A stretch of 28,742 nucleotides of DNA from Sporomusaceae bacterium UBA1887 (GCA_002337925.1 DDHB01000030.1:83300-112041); one strand, 5' to 3'. Numbered from the stretch's first letter, positions 7,575 through 15,337 are shown. The notes: generated by a model from the letters alone, not told the origin. Numbers and translations are program-made.

Positions 7575-8903
7575 ATGCTGATTTTAAAAAATGCAACGGT
7601 TGTTGAATTTCAGCCCCCTGCCATTCATAGCGGCTGGGATATCGTAATTGACGGAACGGAAATTATTGCAGCCGGCGCAGGAGTGGCCGCCAGCTATACT
7701 GCTGATCGTGTGCTCGATGTGAGCGGTGCTGTAGTTATGCCTGGCATTGTCTGCAGCCACAACCATTTCTACTCCGGCTTAGCCCGGGGCATTATGGCCA
7801 ATATTAAGCCCTCTCCCGACTTTGTTTCTGTGCTCAGCAACCTCTGGTGGCGACTGGACCGGGCCATCGATGAAGAAATACTCTATTACAGCGGGATGGT
7901 CTGCTCCTTAGAGGCCATCAAGTGCGGTACTACGGCAGTCATTGATCACCATGCATCGCCTGCCTTTATTGAAGGCTCCTTAAAGGTATTGAAGCAGGCC
8001 TTTACAGAAACAGGACTCCGGGGTATTACCTGCTACGAAACAACTGACCGTAACGGCGGGTTGGCTGAAGTGGAAGCCTGCGTGCGGGAAAATATTGAGT
8101 TTGCTCAGCTTTGCGATAAAGATAAAGCGGCAGGCGGCAGCGCCTACTTAGTAGAAGCGATGATCGGCGGCCATGCACCGGTGACCCTTCCGGATGATGC
8201 GCTCCGTCTGATGGGTGAGGCAGTGCGGCTGACCGGACGCGGTGCCCACATCCATGTTGCCGAAGACCGCTATGACGTTTCTTATTCTCACCACATCTAC
8301 GGCAAAGACATTATGGAAAGACTGGCAGGCTTTGGCCTCTTAACGGATAAGGCCCTATTTGCTCACGGACTGTATCTGTCTGACCAGGATATTACCATGA
8401 TCAACCAGCATAATGCCTACCTGGTGCACAATGCCCGTTCTAACATGAATAACAACGTCGGCTACAATCACAAAATTCCTCAATATACCAACTTTGCTTT
8501 AGGGACTGACGGCATGGGCAGCGATATGCTGGAAGAGTTTAAATTTGCCTACTTTAAGCACAAAGACGAAGGCGGTCCTTTATGGCCCGACAGCTTCCTC
8601 AAGTTCCTGTATAACGGCAACGATCTTCTGTCACGCAGCTTCGGCGCCCAATTCGGTAAAATCGCCGCAGGCTACAAAGCAGATTTAACCGTACTCGCCT
8701 ATGATGCTCCTACTCCGTTACTGCCAGGGAATATTGGCGGCCATATCGCTTTTGGCCTCGATAGCCGGGACGTACAGTCTGTCATCATTAACGGCAAGAT
8801 CGTTCTGGAAAATGGTCAATTCCCCTTTGATGTTAAACCTATTTACGAAAAAGCCCGCAAAGCTGCTGCACGCTTGTGGGAGAACATGGATAAACTTCCG
8901 TAA
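7575..8903 (+). CDS. ssnA: SsnA-type amidohydrolase (putative aminohydrolase)
   Basis: 442-residue metal-dependent amidohydrolase, the same length as E. coli SsnA. Metal-site motifs: H62xH64 in CSHNHFYSGL, HIHVAED near 230, AHGLYLS near 275 and LGTDGMGSDM near 317. Other near-identical stretches are NLWWRLDRA and NARSNMNN. I chose ATG 7575, with AGGAGG at 7560-7565 nine bases upstream; an earlier in-frame start at 7512 would overlap ygfK and lacks support. In SsnA/YgfK clusters the protein is thought to act on a purine-derived or ureide intermediate by deamination or ring opening; the exact substrate is not shown by sequence. Second gene of the ygfK operon, followed by a strong terminator. 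Confidence 0.92.
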   Translation: MLILKNATVVEFQPPAIHSGWDIVIDGTEIIAAGAGVAASYTADRVLDVSGAVVMPGIVCSHNHFYSGLARGIMANIKPSPDFVSVLSNLWWRLDRAIDEEILYYSGMVCSLEAIKCGTTAVIDHHASPAFIEGSLKVLKQAFTETGLRGITCYETTDRNGGLAEVEACVRENIEFAQLCDKDKAAGGSAYLVEAMIGGHAPVTLPDDALRLMGEAVRLTGRGAHIHVAEDRYDVSYSHHIYGKDIMERLAGFGLLTDKALFAHGLYLSDQDITMINQHNAYLVHNARSNMNNNVGYNHKIPQYTNFALGTDGMGSDMLEEFKFAYFKHKDEGGPLWPDSFLKFLYNGNDLLSRSFGAQFGKIAAGYKADLTVLAYDAPTPLLPGNIGGHIAFGLDSRDVQSVIINGKIVLENGQFPFDVKPIYEKARKAAARLWENMDKLP

Positions 8904-8943
8904 GAAACCAGGGGCTGCCTCAGCTAATAACTGAAGCAGCCCC
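8892..8943 (+). repeat. Direct repeat, copy 1 (ssnA tail plus terminator hairpin)
   Basis: A 52-base stretch from the last ssnA codons (AAACTTCCG then the TAA stop) through the terminator hairpin. It recurs at 9980-10030 with two substitutions and one deleted G. Confidence 0.85.
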
Positions 8944-8953
8944 TTTTAATTAT
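8909..8953 (+). terminator. Terminator of ygfK-ssnA
   Basis: GGGGCTGC (8911-8918) pairs with GCAGCCCC (8936-8943), with an inner TCAG/CTGA pair and loop CTAATAA, then TTTTAATTATT. A second near-copy of this structure lies at about 9998-10030. Confidence 0.85.
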
Positions 8954-9244
8954 TATATATTATTTAATGCCAACTTACGTACATGAAAAAACATGTTATA
9001 ATACATTTGTAATAATTTAAATATTCAAATAAAACGAACATAGTATTGTATTTCCTATTACATTTAAATGCACATTTTTAAGCAAAAAACCGCATTGATA
9101 AATATTTAGCAACATATTTAGAAATGGTTAATTATTTCACCAGACCCCTTAAATTTGTTCAGCTGTAAATAAAAGGAGGTATATCTACTTTTACTAAGCT
9201 CATATTTTCAGGAATTCTACATTTATTAAAGGGAGAGAGTTACT
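8954..9244. other. AT-rich non-coding stretch before the exported-protein gene
   Basis: No convincing gene. A TG-T-TATAAT extended -10 box lies at 8994-9002, overlapped by the small repeat ACATG/CATGT (8981-8995), but the -35 region is poor. An orphan Shine-Dalgarno-like AAAAGGAGGT sits at 9171-9180 with no start codon at a workable distance, possibly a relic of a lost gene start. GGGAGAG just before 9245 serves the next gene. Confidence 0.4.
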
Positions 9245-9955
9245 ATGATCAAAATTAAGCCTATTGTTATTCTGACATGTATTCTTTGTATTTTGTTTGT
9301 CTGTACTACTGTTTTCGCGGAAAAGCAAGAATGGATAGATAAAACTTTTGATTTTAAAAAGACTAAAAGAATATTAATCTATCCTATACAAGTACCGGAT
9401 GCAATTAAGAATGGCATTATTGAAAAACAAATAGAGGAAACTTATTGGGAAAACGCAAAACTTAAGAATGTTGAACTCATTACTTTTGATAAATTAATAG
9501 AATTGATTAAAAATGATACTGGTGTTGATTTAGAAGAACTACATAAGAAAGATCAAAAATTATCTTTAGAGTTTTTAAAAACAAACTTGCCTAATTACGT
9601 CGATCTTGAACTCCATGCTAACATAGTCGCTTATGGTACCGGTTCAGAATATAAAGAGGGTTTCTCTTACTCAACTACAGAAACTCAGACTTCTTATGTA
9701 TATGGTACAAATGGCTCCGCAACTGTTCAAACTCCTGTTAATCGAACCCATTATGTACCGGGAGGAAACGCGCTAGTTTTATATGCAGGAATTCGATGGG
9801 ATGTATATGATTCTAAAACAAATAAGCCTGTTTTCTCACGTGTAGATAATCGATCCAAAATGCCTACCAGATTTGAAAGCTCAAATCCCAAGAACATGTA
9901 TGAGCGAATCCTAACTGCATTTTTTAAAGATCTTAATTCTAAAGTAGGATCTTAA
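9245..9955 (+). CDS. Unrecognised exported protein
   Basis: 236 residues. The first ~25 form a Sec signal peptide (positive start, long hydrophobic core, VFA cleavage site) with no lipobox cysteine at the site. The mature protein starts with a charged segment and RILIYPIQVP, which recalls a strand of TolB-N/CsgG-like periplasmic proteins, but I do not recognise the family. A Ser/Thr-rich middle stretch (YSTTETQTSYVYGTNGSA) precedes a predicted beta segment ALVLYAGIRWDVYDS. GGGAGAG stands before ATG 9245. Base composition is visibly more AT-rich than the neighbours, and the gene lies between two direct repeats, suggesting later arrival. Probably periplasmic or outer-envelope; function unknown. 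Confidence 0.75.
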   Translation: MIKIKPIVILTCILCILFVCTTVFAEKQEWIDKTFDFKKTKRILIYPIQVPDAIKNGIIEKQIEETYWENAKLKNVELITFDKLIELIKNDTGVDLEELHKKDQKLSLEFLKTNLPNYVDLELHANIVAYGTGSEYKEGFSYSTTETQTSYVYGTNGSATVQTPVNRTHYVPGGNALVLYAGIRWDVYDSKTNKPVFSRVDNRSKMPTRFESSNPKNMYERILTAFFKDLNSKVGS

Positions 9956-9979
9956 AACCTATTTAAAGAAAAAGCTCTC

Positions 9980-10030
9980 AAACTTCCGTAAGAAACAAGG
10001 GCTGCCTCAGTTAATAACTGAAGCAGCCCC
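9980..10030 (+). repeat. Direct repeat, copy 2 (duplicated ssnA tail and hairpin)
   Basis: 51 bases matching 8892-8943, including the nucleotides of the last ssnA codons, which are not part of a gene here. The copied hairpin (GGGCTGC, TCAG/CTGA, GCAGCCC) is followed by ATATATTTTTATTTT and can terminate the 9245 gene. Confidence 0.85.
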
Positions 10031-10045
10031 ATATATTTTTATTTT
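9998..10045 (+). terminator. Terminator after the 9245 exported-protein gene
   Basis: Near-copy of the ssnA terminator: stem GGGCTGC/GCAGCCC with inner TCAG/CTGA and loop TTAATAA, followed by a weaker T-rich tail (10034-10045). Confidence 0.65.
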
Positions 10046-10154
10046 GCTCTTATTTATTGCTGCAGGATATACGATTATATAAATGGGATAATATGCTATA
10101 CTTTATGATAACCAGCTCCGGTCACAGCTTCATTAAAAAAAGGATGGTGATTTT

Positions 10155-10697
10155 ATGAATTTATCAAAGTCTGCAGTTATTTTATTTACAATGTTCCTAC
10201 TTCTTTACACTGCATCCACAGCAGATGCAAAAGCAACTACACCACCCGTCAGATTTCAGGACATAATCTACGATAATGCCACGATCAGCCAGTTTGACAC
10301 ACAAACCTTAAAATATGAAAAAGATCCTTACCGGGACGAAATATTGCTAAATGTATGGGTTAAGACACCGATTGAACCTTCTGATCAAACCTATACGCTG
10401 TATAACTATTTAGTAAAAACCAATACCCGGGAAGTGATGACAATCAATCGAATTGATTTTGATGCTTCCGGTCGTATGCTTCAGAATATGTCTAACAAAT
10501 ATAATCCTGCTCTGTGGACTACAGTGCTCCCGGAAACACTTACCGAAAAGTGGTATACTGCCGTAACAGCATACGCGAAAAAAAATAACAAGAGACTACA
10601 ACAAGAATATACCCGTACTACTACCAAAGAAAGAAGGTCCCAGCCTGTGCTTGGTCCTTTCAACCACATCTTCGATATGGTCAGTGGCAACGGCTAA
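10155..10697 (+). CDS. Unrecognised exported protein
   Basis: 180 residues with a clear Sec signal peptide (MNLSKSAVILFTMFLLLYTAS, cleavage near ADA at about 25). The mature part contains DIIYDNATISQFDTQTLKY and NVWVKTPI, followed by TYTLYNYLVKTNTREVM; this pattern of short strands resembles small secreted proteins in which a wire of beta strands reports residue-level use of substrate, but I cannot name a family. The C-terminal half is rich in Lys, Arg and Gln. AAGGATGGTGA precedes ATG 10155. It lies 15 bases upstream of the next exported-protein gene, so the pair is probably co-transcribed. Likely periplasmic; function unknown. Confidence 0.72.
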   Translation: MNLSKSAVILFTMFLLLYTASTADAKATTPPVRFQDIIYDNATISQFDTQTLKYEKDPYRDEILLNVWVKTPIEPSDQTYTLYNYLVKTNTREVMTINRIDFDASGRMLQNMSNKYNPALWTTVLPETLTEKWYTAVTAYAKKNNKRLQQEYTRTTTKERRSQPVLGPFNHIFDMVSGNG

Positions 10698-10712
10698 GGG
10701 GAGAAGTAATTC

Positions 10713-11264
10713 ATGGTAAAGAAAATCAGTTTATGTTCGCTCATCGTTTTTTTACTGCTCCTCTCACTTTCTTCCCTCACTTTTGCCAAACAAACGCAAA
10801 AAATAATTCCCGGCCTCGGTATCCTGACTATTCCGGCAGGCATCGAGCTCGTGAAGACCTCCGAAAAAGAAACAGGTTATAACCTGCTTGTTAATGACAA
10901 CGGTATTTGGCGGACGGCTAAGCTATTTTTCACCTCCGCAGTACCTGACGTAAACCGGAGTGACCTCGAGGAAAACAGCGAAATATTGGATTCCGTACTT
11001 AGCGAAGCTGCTGCTAAACTGCAGAATGCGCCTAATGCCAGGTTATTGGAAAATAGCTCGCTAAACAAAGCGGCCTTTGCCAATGAACAACTTGTGATCA
11101 AATATACAAAAGTATATAATGACATGCGCGTTCTGCGGACAGACTGCTATATCCTCAACGGCGCAGACAAACGGCTGAGATTGTTCGTTGTAATCTATGA
11201 TGACGGCAACAGCGAGTATTGGAAGCAGACGATTCCCCGAATGATTGCCGATATTCAGCATTGA
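10713..11264 (+). CDS. Unrecognised exported protein, second of a pair
   Basis: 183 residues. Signal peptide 1-25 (MVKKISLCSLIVFLLLLSLSS, cleavage after TFA). The mature chain begins KQTQKIIPGLGILTIPAGIEL and has KLFFTSAVPDV, a helical mid-region (SEILDSVLSEAAAKLQ) and a C-terminal RLRLFVVIYDDGNSEYWKQTI. The layout resembles small periplasmic proteins that tether to envelope machinery, but I see no catalytic motif and do not recognise the family. GGGGAG stands before ATG 10713, 15 bases after the stop of the preceding exported gene. The transcript ends at a strong hairpin shared with the convergent desulfoferrodoxin gene. Confidence 0.72.
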   Translation: MVKKISLCSLIVFLLLLSLSSLTFAKQTQKIIPGLGILTIPAGIELVKTSEKETGYNLLVNDNGIWRTAKLFFTSAVPDVNRSDLEENSEILDSVLSEAAAKLQNAPNARLLENSSLNKAAFANEQLVIKYTKVYNDMRVLRTDCYILNGADKRLRLFVVIYDDGNSEYWKQTIPRMIADIQH

Positions 11265-11266
11265 CA

Positions 11267-11305
11267 TATAAAAGGCGGACCTAATACATTTAGGTCCGCC
11301 TTTTA
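11267..11305. terminator. Bidirectional terminator between the exported pair and dfx
   Basis: A perfect 15-base stem, AAAAGGCGGACCTAA (11270-11284) and its complement (11290-11304), with loop TACAT. The A run before and T run after let it stop both convergent transcripts. Confidence 0.9.
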
Positions 11306-11334
11306 TGTCAATTCGAAAAAACTATTCCGTAGAT

Positions 11335-11700
11335 TTACACTTCTGATTTCCAGAGACCATGGATATTACAGTATGCATATACAGTGCCTTTGCCCGTATA
11401 AGGGAATGTGGCCACCGGCTCCATGCCGGGTTTTAAGTAAACAAATTCATCCCGATTGTCCGTTGCTACGGCAACCCAGTAAGTATAATGCTCTGGAAGC
11501 ATTTTATGTGGTGAAGCACCTACAGAAACCTTCAGAGTATTGTCTTCTTTAACGGCAACCGGGATATGCTTCTCTTCTGACGCTTCTGTTACATTGGCCT
11601 CCAATATGGCCATTTTCTTGTCACAACAAGTGAGCTTGCCACCATTATCGGTAATTAAACCAGCTATATTCCCACAGTGTTCACATTGATAGAAAACCAT
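11335..11700 (-). CDS. dfx: Desulfoferrodoxin (2Fe superoxide reductase)
   Basis: 121 residues. Reduces superoxide to peroxide without making oxygen, a cytoplasmic defence typical of anaerobes. The N-terminal rubredoxin-like centre I has CEHC and CC (residues 6-9 and about 25-26). Catalytic centre II has EEKHIPV, SPHKMLPEHY (two His) and the Cys/His pair of CNIHGLW. Length fits the family. GGGGAGG precedes ATG 11700. The upstream region carries a Fur/PerR-type box overlapping a promoter-like sequence, so iron or peroxide control is likely. Convergent with the exported-protein pair. Confidence 0.95.
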   Translation of the reverse strand: MVFYQCEHCGNIAGLITDNGGKLTCCDKKMAILEANVTEASEEKHIPVAVKEDNTLKVSVGASPHKMLPEHYTYWVAVATDNRDEFVYLKPGMEPVATFPYTGKGTVYAYCNIHGLWKSEV

Positions 11701-11785
11701 TTGTCTGCCTCCCCGCTATTTAATGATAACTCTGCCGGTCTGTAATAGTATTCGATAAAACAATCTTTTTAATATTTACTATTAT

Positions 11786-11812
11786 ATTATCATGATTATC
11801 ATTTTCTAGACA
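11786..11812 (-). promoter_or_regulatory. Fur/PerR-like operator overlapping the dfx promoter
   Basis: On the minus strand GAAAATGATAATCATGATA (11806-11788) agrees with 16 of 19 bases of the classical Fur box. TTGTCT (11812-11807) and GATAAT (11790-11785) with a 16-base spacer form a plausible -35/-10 pair, so a bound repressor would cover the promoter. Fur versus PerR cannot be decided from sequence. Confidence 0.65.
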
Positions 11813-11828
11813 AGCTAATGTTTGCGCA

Positions 11829-11857
11829 GACTCGCGGGGACGGTTCTGTTGAGTCAC
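11829..11857 (+). repeat. Left inverted end of the RAYT element
   Basis: Begins GACTCGCGGGGACGG and ends TTGAGTCAC; complementary to 12674-12702. Confidence 0.8.
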
Positions 11858-11870
11858 ATTGTTTTTCTAC

Positions 11871-12635
11871 TTATGCCCTGGCAACTACACTTTGACTTAT
11901 TCCAGTTAATCTTGCTATTTGCCGTGTTGATATTCCTTGGATTGTTTTGATTTCTCTTAGTAGTGCATCTCTTTGTGATCTCTGCATTGTCTGTATTTCT
12001 ACTGCTGTTTTCACGTTAGCCGATTTTTTGATAAGCGCTTTTACCTCTTCATCTCTTAATGTTATTTGTTCTTCATACTCGAGACATTTATCATTTTCTG
12101 CAGTGTCATTCATAAACTCAATATATCTTTTACGTGCTTTCTCTTTATTATTCGAAAGCATCCCTAATATATATTCAGAGTCGATCAGTCGACTCGTATT
12201 GTTATATTCACAATGACTACTGCTCCAATAATCGGCAATATCATTCACTATACCGGCCTTTACTGGATTCTGATGAATATATCGTAATACCACTAACAAA
12301 TATGCCTCATCTTCAACGGCCTCACTTTGAAAACGATCTTGAAACAAGTGTCCGCATCGACTATATTTGCGATTATACCAAGCTACATAACGCACTCCTA
12401 TTCTTTTCATGATAACTCCAATATCTTCTTTACTTTCTCTTATAAGTAAATGAATATGGTTATCCATAAGACAATATCCATAAAGCTCATAACTACATAC
12501 AGTTTTGTAGTGACACAGGCATTCTAAAAATTTTAATTTATCTTCGTTATCCTCAAATATTATCTGCCTATTGATACCGCGTAATAGTATATGATAAATT
12601 CCACTTTCGCTTTTTTCCCGCGCTTGTCTCGCCAT
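11871..12635 (-). CDS. REP-associated tyrosine transposase (Y1_Tnp, IS200-like)
   Basis: 254 residues from ATG 12635; GAGGTG is six bases upstream. A GTG at 12644 would start inside that ribosome site. The N-terminus has MARQAREKSESGIYHILLRG, then the HUH motif in DNHIHLLI near residue 60 and the family block GHLFQDRFQSEAVEDEAYL, then YIHQNPVKAGIV. A C-terminal helix-turn-helix (ISTRQIARLTGISQSVVARA) ends the protein. Such enzymes nick and join single-stranded REP hairpins; here the flanking inverted ends are probable substrates. The gene appears intact, so the element may be active. Confidence 0.9.
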   Translation of the reverse strand: MARQAREKSESGIYHILLRGINRQIIFEDNEDKLKFLECLCHYKTVCSYELYGYCLMDNHIHLLIRESKEDIGVIMKRIGVRYVAWYNRKYSRCGHLFQDRFQSEAVEDEAYLLVVLRYIHQNPVKAGIVNDIADYWSSSHCEYNNTSRLIDSEYILGMLSNNKEKARKRYIEFMNDTAENDKCLEYEEQITLRDEEVKALIKKSANVKTAVEIQTMQRSQRDALLREIKTIQGISTRQIARLTGISQSVVARA

Positions 12636-12673
12636 AACTATCACCTCAGGTATATTTTAGCATTTAATATTAT

Positions 12674-12702
12674 TTGACTCAAGAGAACCGTCCCCGTGAG
12701 TC
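12674..12702 (+). repeat. Right inverted end of the RAYT element
   Basis: Begins TTGACTCAAGAGAACCG and ends CCGTGAGTC; complementary to 11829-11857. Confidence 0.8.
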
Positions 12703-12742
12703 TAAAAAGAGCAGACTGCTAATTCGCAATCTGCTCTTAATA
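12703..12742 (-). terminator. Terminator of cheX-fapA
   Basis: On the minus strand AAGAGCAGATTG pairs with CAGTCTGCTCTT (one mismatch) around loop CGAATTAG, followed by TTTTT. It lies about 50 bases past the fapA stop. Confidence 0.8.
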
Positions 12743-12793
12743 AGCCAAGGATGATATTGAGATTCTGAATATGTAATTACCAATTCATAACCT

Positions 12794-14866
12794 CTACCGC
12801 AGTGAGCCAAACGTAATTTCGCCTGCCTGGACATACAGAGAAACAAATTGCAAGGTATCCTTAAGCGTCTTTACAGCTGAACCAATCGCCATTTTTGTGC
12901 CTGGATAAATAGTACCGGAAGCGCGTATCCTGCCAGGCTTTAAGGAGCAAAGAATCATTTCAATATTGGCAATGCGCTGACGCATTCCTTCCATACTTTC
13001 TATTACAGCCTTGAATTGTGCCTCCGTTTTTTTATGCATTTCCTGTTTCGCACCAGAAAGCTGCTGGCTGTCGAGGCTGCAAAGATATGCCAGCGACAAT
13101 TTTAATTCTTCATAAAGCAGCTGATCTTTGCGTATTTTTTCGCGCAAGTTCAGCAATTCTTCTTTCAGGAACGGGTTTACGGCCACTTCCAGCTCAGTAA
13201 CAATACCGGATTTGTTACCGACAGTGGCAGCCAGGATGACTTCTCCGGCTGATATCCTTCCGCCCCGGATGAGTCCCCGCTTGCCTTCGACAATAACCCT
13301 GCTGCCGGCGGATAGCGTGCTGTTCATTACGGCATCGCTGACAACAATCTCTTCATCTGCGTATACAGCAGCATTTTCGATAAAATTGGCTACGATACGT
13401 TCGCGAGCCTTGATAACACCGCGATTCATTCCCTGGATGCCTTTGTGGACAACAATACTGGCTGCTTCTACCGTACCGCCGCAAATGCTGTCACAGACCT
13501 CGACGTTTCCACCTGCCTTTATACTAAATCCCGGCTGAATGCACCCCCGTACCAGTACACTGCCTTTAAACTCAATATTACCAGTATTGTAGTCAACATC
13601 GCCATCAATTACGATGACCGGCAGTACATTGATCCTTTTATCAAGAAAGATGTGCAGGTGACCGTTAATAGCGGCATAAAGCCGCCAATCATCAACAACA
13701 ATCACATTTTTGCCAATTGGCATGGGCTTATCTTTTCCCCGCTTCGCCGGGAGAGGCTTACCATATACGTCTATGCCCTCCGTCCCTGCCGTAGCAGGAA
13801 TTTTTTCTACTAGCAGCTGCCCTTCTTCTACACAGAGAAAACTGTTGATTTCTTTAAAATCAACCCGTCCATCCTCCAGTTCCTCCGGGCGGCCTTGCAG
13901 GTCAGGATCAACATAGAATTTGAGATAAGCACTGTCTCCCTCACGCGCTGGAATACCACGGGCAATGACAATATTTGCTGCATTACGGGTCTCTGTCAGT
14001 GCTTCAAGAGCCCCTTCGTCAATGCCGAAGACAACCCCCGCAGCTTCAAGCTTATCCAGAATTTGATCCTTCGTAACACTGGGAGAATCAGGAGGAACAA
14101 CTATAGTAACTCTTGCCTCCAGACGATTTAGTCCTACCTTTACACGAATATGAGGGGTCAACTGAATTGCCGGTACCGAATTCATAATCAGTACCGGTGT
14201 GCCAGTCGCCTCTCTAATGATCCTGGATAGGAAATCACTGTCAAAATCCTGGAAATTTTGCTCAGCTAAATCTTTCATAATTGCAGTTTTAGACACTGGT
14301 GATCCAGCATTAACCGGCAGCCAAACACTGAGAAATACTCCTAAATCTGTTGCCGTGATCTGATACCGGCCATCCTCAGACGGCAAAGAGTTAATAATTT
14401 GCACCGGAGTCCCAGCAGCCTCTTTAATTACAATAGACAGGAAGTCTTTATCGAAATCCAGTAGATTCCGACTGGTCAAGTCCTGGATGATTGCCGCTCT
14501 AGTCACAGGTAAACCACCATTCACCTGCGGCCAGACACTGAGAAAAACAGCGGAATCGGTTGCCGTAATTTGATACCGCCCATCCTGGGATGGCAGAGAA
14601 TTGACAAGCAGTACCGGGACTCCGAGAGCCTCCTTAATTACTTTAGCTACAAAATCACTATCAAAATTCAAAAGCTGCCGTTTCGTCATATCTTGAATAA
14701 CTGCAGCCGTTGCTACCGGTAATCCACTGTTAACCGGCGGCCAAACACTAAGAAACACACCAGCATCCGTTACCGTAATCTGATACCGGCCATCTTGCGT
14801 CTTTTCATCCGCTGCGGTGATTGGATACCGGTTGTCCTGTCTCGTTGATAAAACTGTTCTATTCAT
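12794..14866 (-). CDS. fapA: FapA/DUF342 polymer-forming protein with triplicated N-terminal domain
   Basis: 690 residues. Three tandem ~70-residue copies occupy about 25-94, 95-164 and 165-233, each starting DGRYQIT.TD and including VFLSVW, (N/D)FD.DF and GTPV or similar; a degenerate fragment (DNRYPITAAD) lies at 11-20. A right-handed beta-helix-like DUF342 core (about 400-560; GDVDYNTGNIEFKG, GGNVEVCDSICGGTVEA) is followed by a coiled coil and a C-terminal beta segment. FapA in other bacteria is linked to flagellar assembly and cell-shape scaffolds. ORFs of the family often have one N-terminal copy, so triplication is notable. 15 bases separate it from the CheX-like gene, with which it is probably co-transcribed. 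Confidence 0.85.
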   Translation of the reverse strand: MNRTVLSTRQDNRYPITAADEKTQDGRYQITVTDAGVFLSVWPPVNSGLPVATAAVIQDMTKRQLLNFDSDFVAKVIKEALGVPVLLVNSLPSQDGRYQITATDSAVFLSVWPQVNGGLPVTRAAIIQDLTSRNLLDFDKDFLSIVIKEAAGTPVQIINSLPSEDGRYQITATDLGVFLSVWLPVNAGSPVSKTAIMKDLAEQNFQDFDSDFLSRIIREATGTPVLIMNSVPAIQLTPHIRVKVGLNRLEARVTIVVPPDSPSVTKDQILDKLEAAGVVFGIDEGALEALTETRNAANIVIARGIPAREGDSAYLKFYVDPDLQGRPEELEDGRVDFKEINSFLCVEEGQLLVEKIPATAGTEGIDVYGKPLPAKRGKDKPMPIGKNVIVVDDWRLYAAINGHLHIFLDKRINVLPVIVIDGDVDYNTGNIEFKGSVLVRGCIQPGFSIKAGGNVEVCDSICGGTVEAASIVVHKGIQGMNRGVIKARERIVANFIENAAVYADEEIVVSDAVMNSTLSAGSRVIVEGKRGLIRGGRISAGEVILAATVGNKSGIVTELEVAVNPFLKEELLNLREKIRKDQLLYEELKLSLAYLCSLDSQQLSGAKQEMHKKTEAQFKAVIESMEGMRQRIANIEMILCSLKPGRIRASGTIYPGTKMAIGSAVKTLKDTLQFVSLYVQAGEITFGSLR
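14165..14794 (-). repeat. Three in-frame ~210-base tandem repeats inside fapA
   Basis: Nucleotide copies encoding the three ~70-residue units. Visible diagnostic words recur on the plus strand, such as CTGATACCGGCCATC or close variants near 14360, 14570 and 14780. Identity was judged by eye, not computed. Confidence 0.75.
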
Positions 14867-14881
14867 GAAAACACCGCCTGG

Positions 14882-15337
14882 CTAATTCATGCCAATTACT
14901 ATTTCAAAAGGCAGCTCATCGACTGCCATTTCAATGCCGATAAAATTATTATTGCAAACTTTAACCTTAGCCGTGGATTGCGACAACCTGGGAGGTTCAC
15001 ATCTAATGGCGACACCTTCCTGGCTGAGTGCATTTGCTGCATTTGAGGTAACCATATTCACCATCTCACAGATTGCACTTTGCGCAATATCATCTAACTG
15101 CGATACGGGCGTCCCCATCATAATAACTGACGATAAACCCTTCGCCGAATTTTCAGTCATATTAAAAACTACATTGCCGGAAACCTGATTAGCAAGTCCT
15201 ACATTCACTGCAACACCCAGGCAGTCAATAAACTGGTTTTTCATTAGGACTTTTCCCCTAACCACATTTTTAAATCCCAATTGTGGTAGTATGTTTGACA
15301 ACGCCGCAATAAAGGGGTTGACAATGCGAGCATCCAT
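14882..15337 (-). CDS. cheX: CheX-like chemotaxis phosphatase
   Basis: 151 residues, the usual size for CheX. The active-site helix pattern E-x2-N-x4-N occurs in CEMVNMVTSNAANAL near 90-103, where Glu and Asn are the residues that promote CheY-P dephosphorylation. The N-terminus MDARIVNPFIAALSNILPQLG also suits the family. AAGGAGG precedes ATG 15337. It lies 15 bases before fapA. In chemotaxis systems it would shorten the CheY signal; no other chemotaxis gene is in the window, so an adapted role near FapA is possible. Confidence 0.8.
   Translation of the reverse strand: MDARIVNPFIAALSNILPQLGFKNVVRGKVLMKNQFIDCLGVAVNVGLANQVSGNVVFNMTENSAKGLSSVIMMGTPVSQLDDIAQSAICEMVNMVTSNAANALSQEGVAIRCEPPRLSQSTAKVKVCNNNFIGIEMAVDELPFEIVIGMN

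Larger units (their letters stand above)
11829..12702. mobile_element. REP-associated transposase (RAYT) element
   Basis: A single transposase gene flanked by 29-base inverted ends, 11829-11857 and 12674-12702, matching with two or three differences. Each end carries the core GGGGACGGTTCT (or its complement) and can fold through outer GACTC/GAGTC arms, as REP hairpins do. It sits between the dfx promoter and the fapA terminator without disrupting either. Confidence 0.8.
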
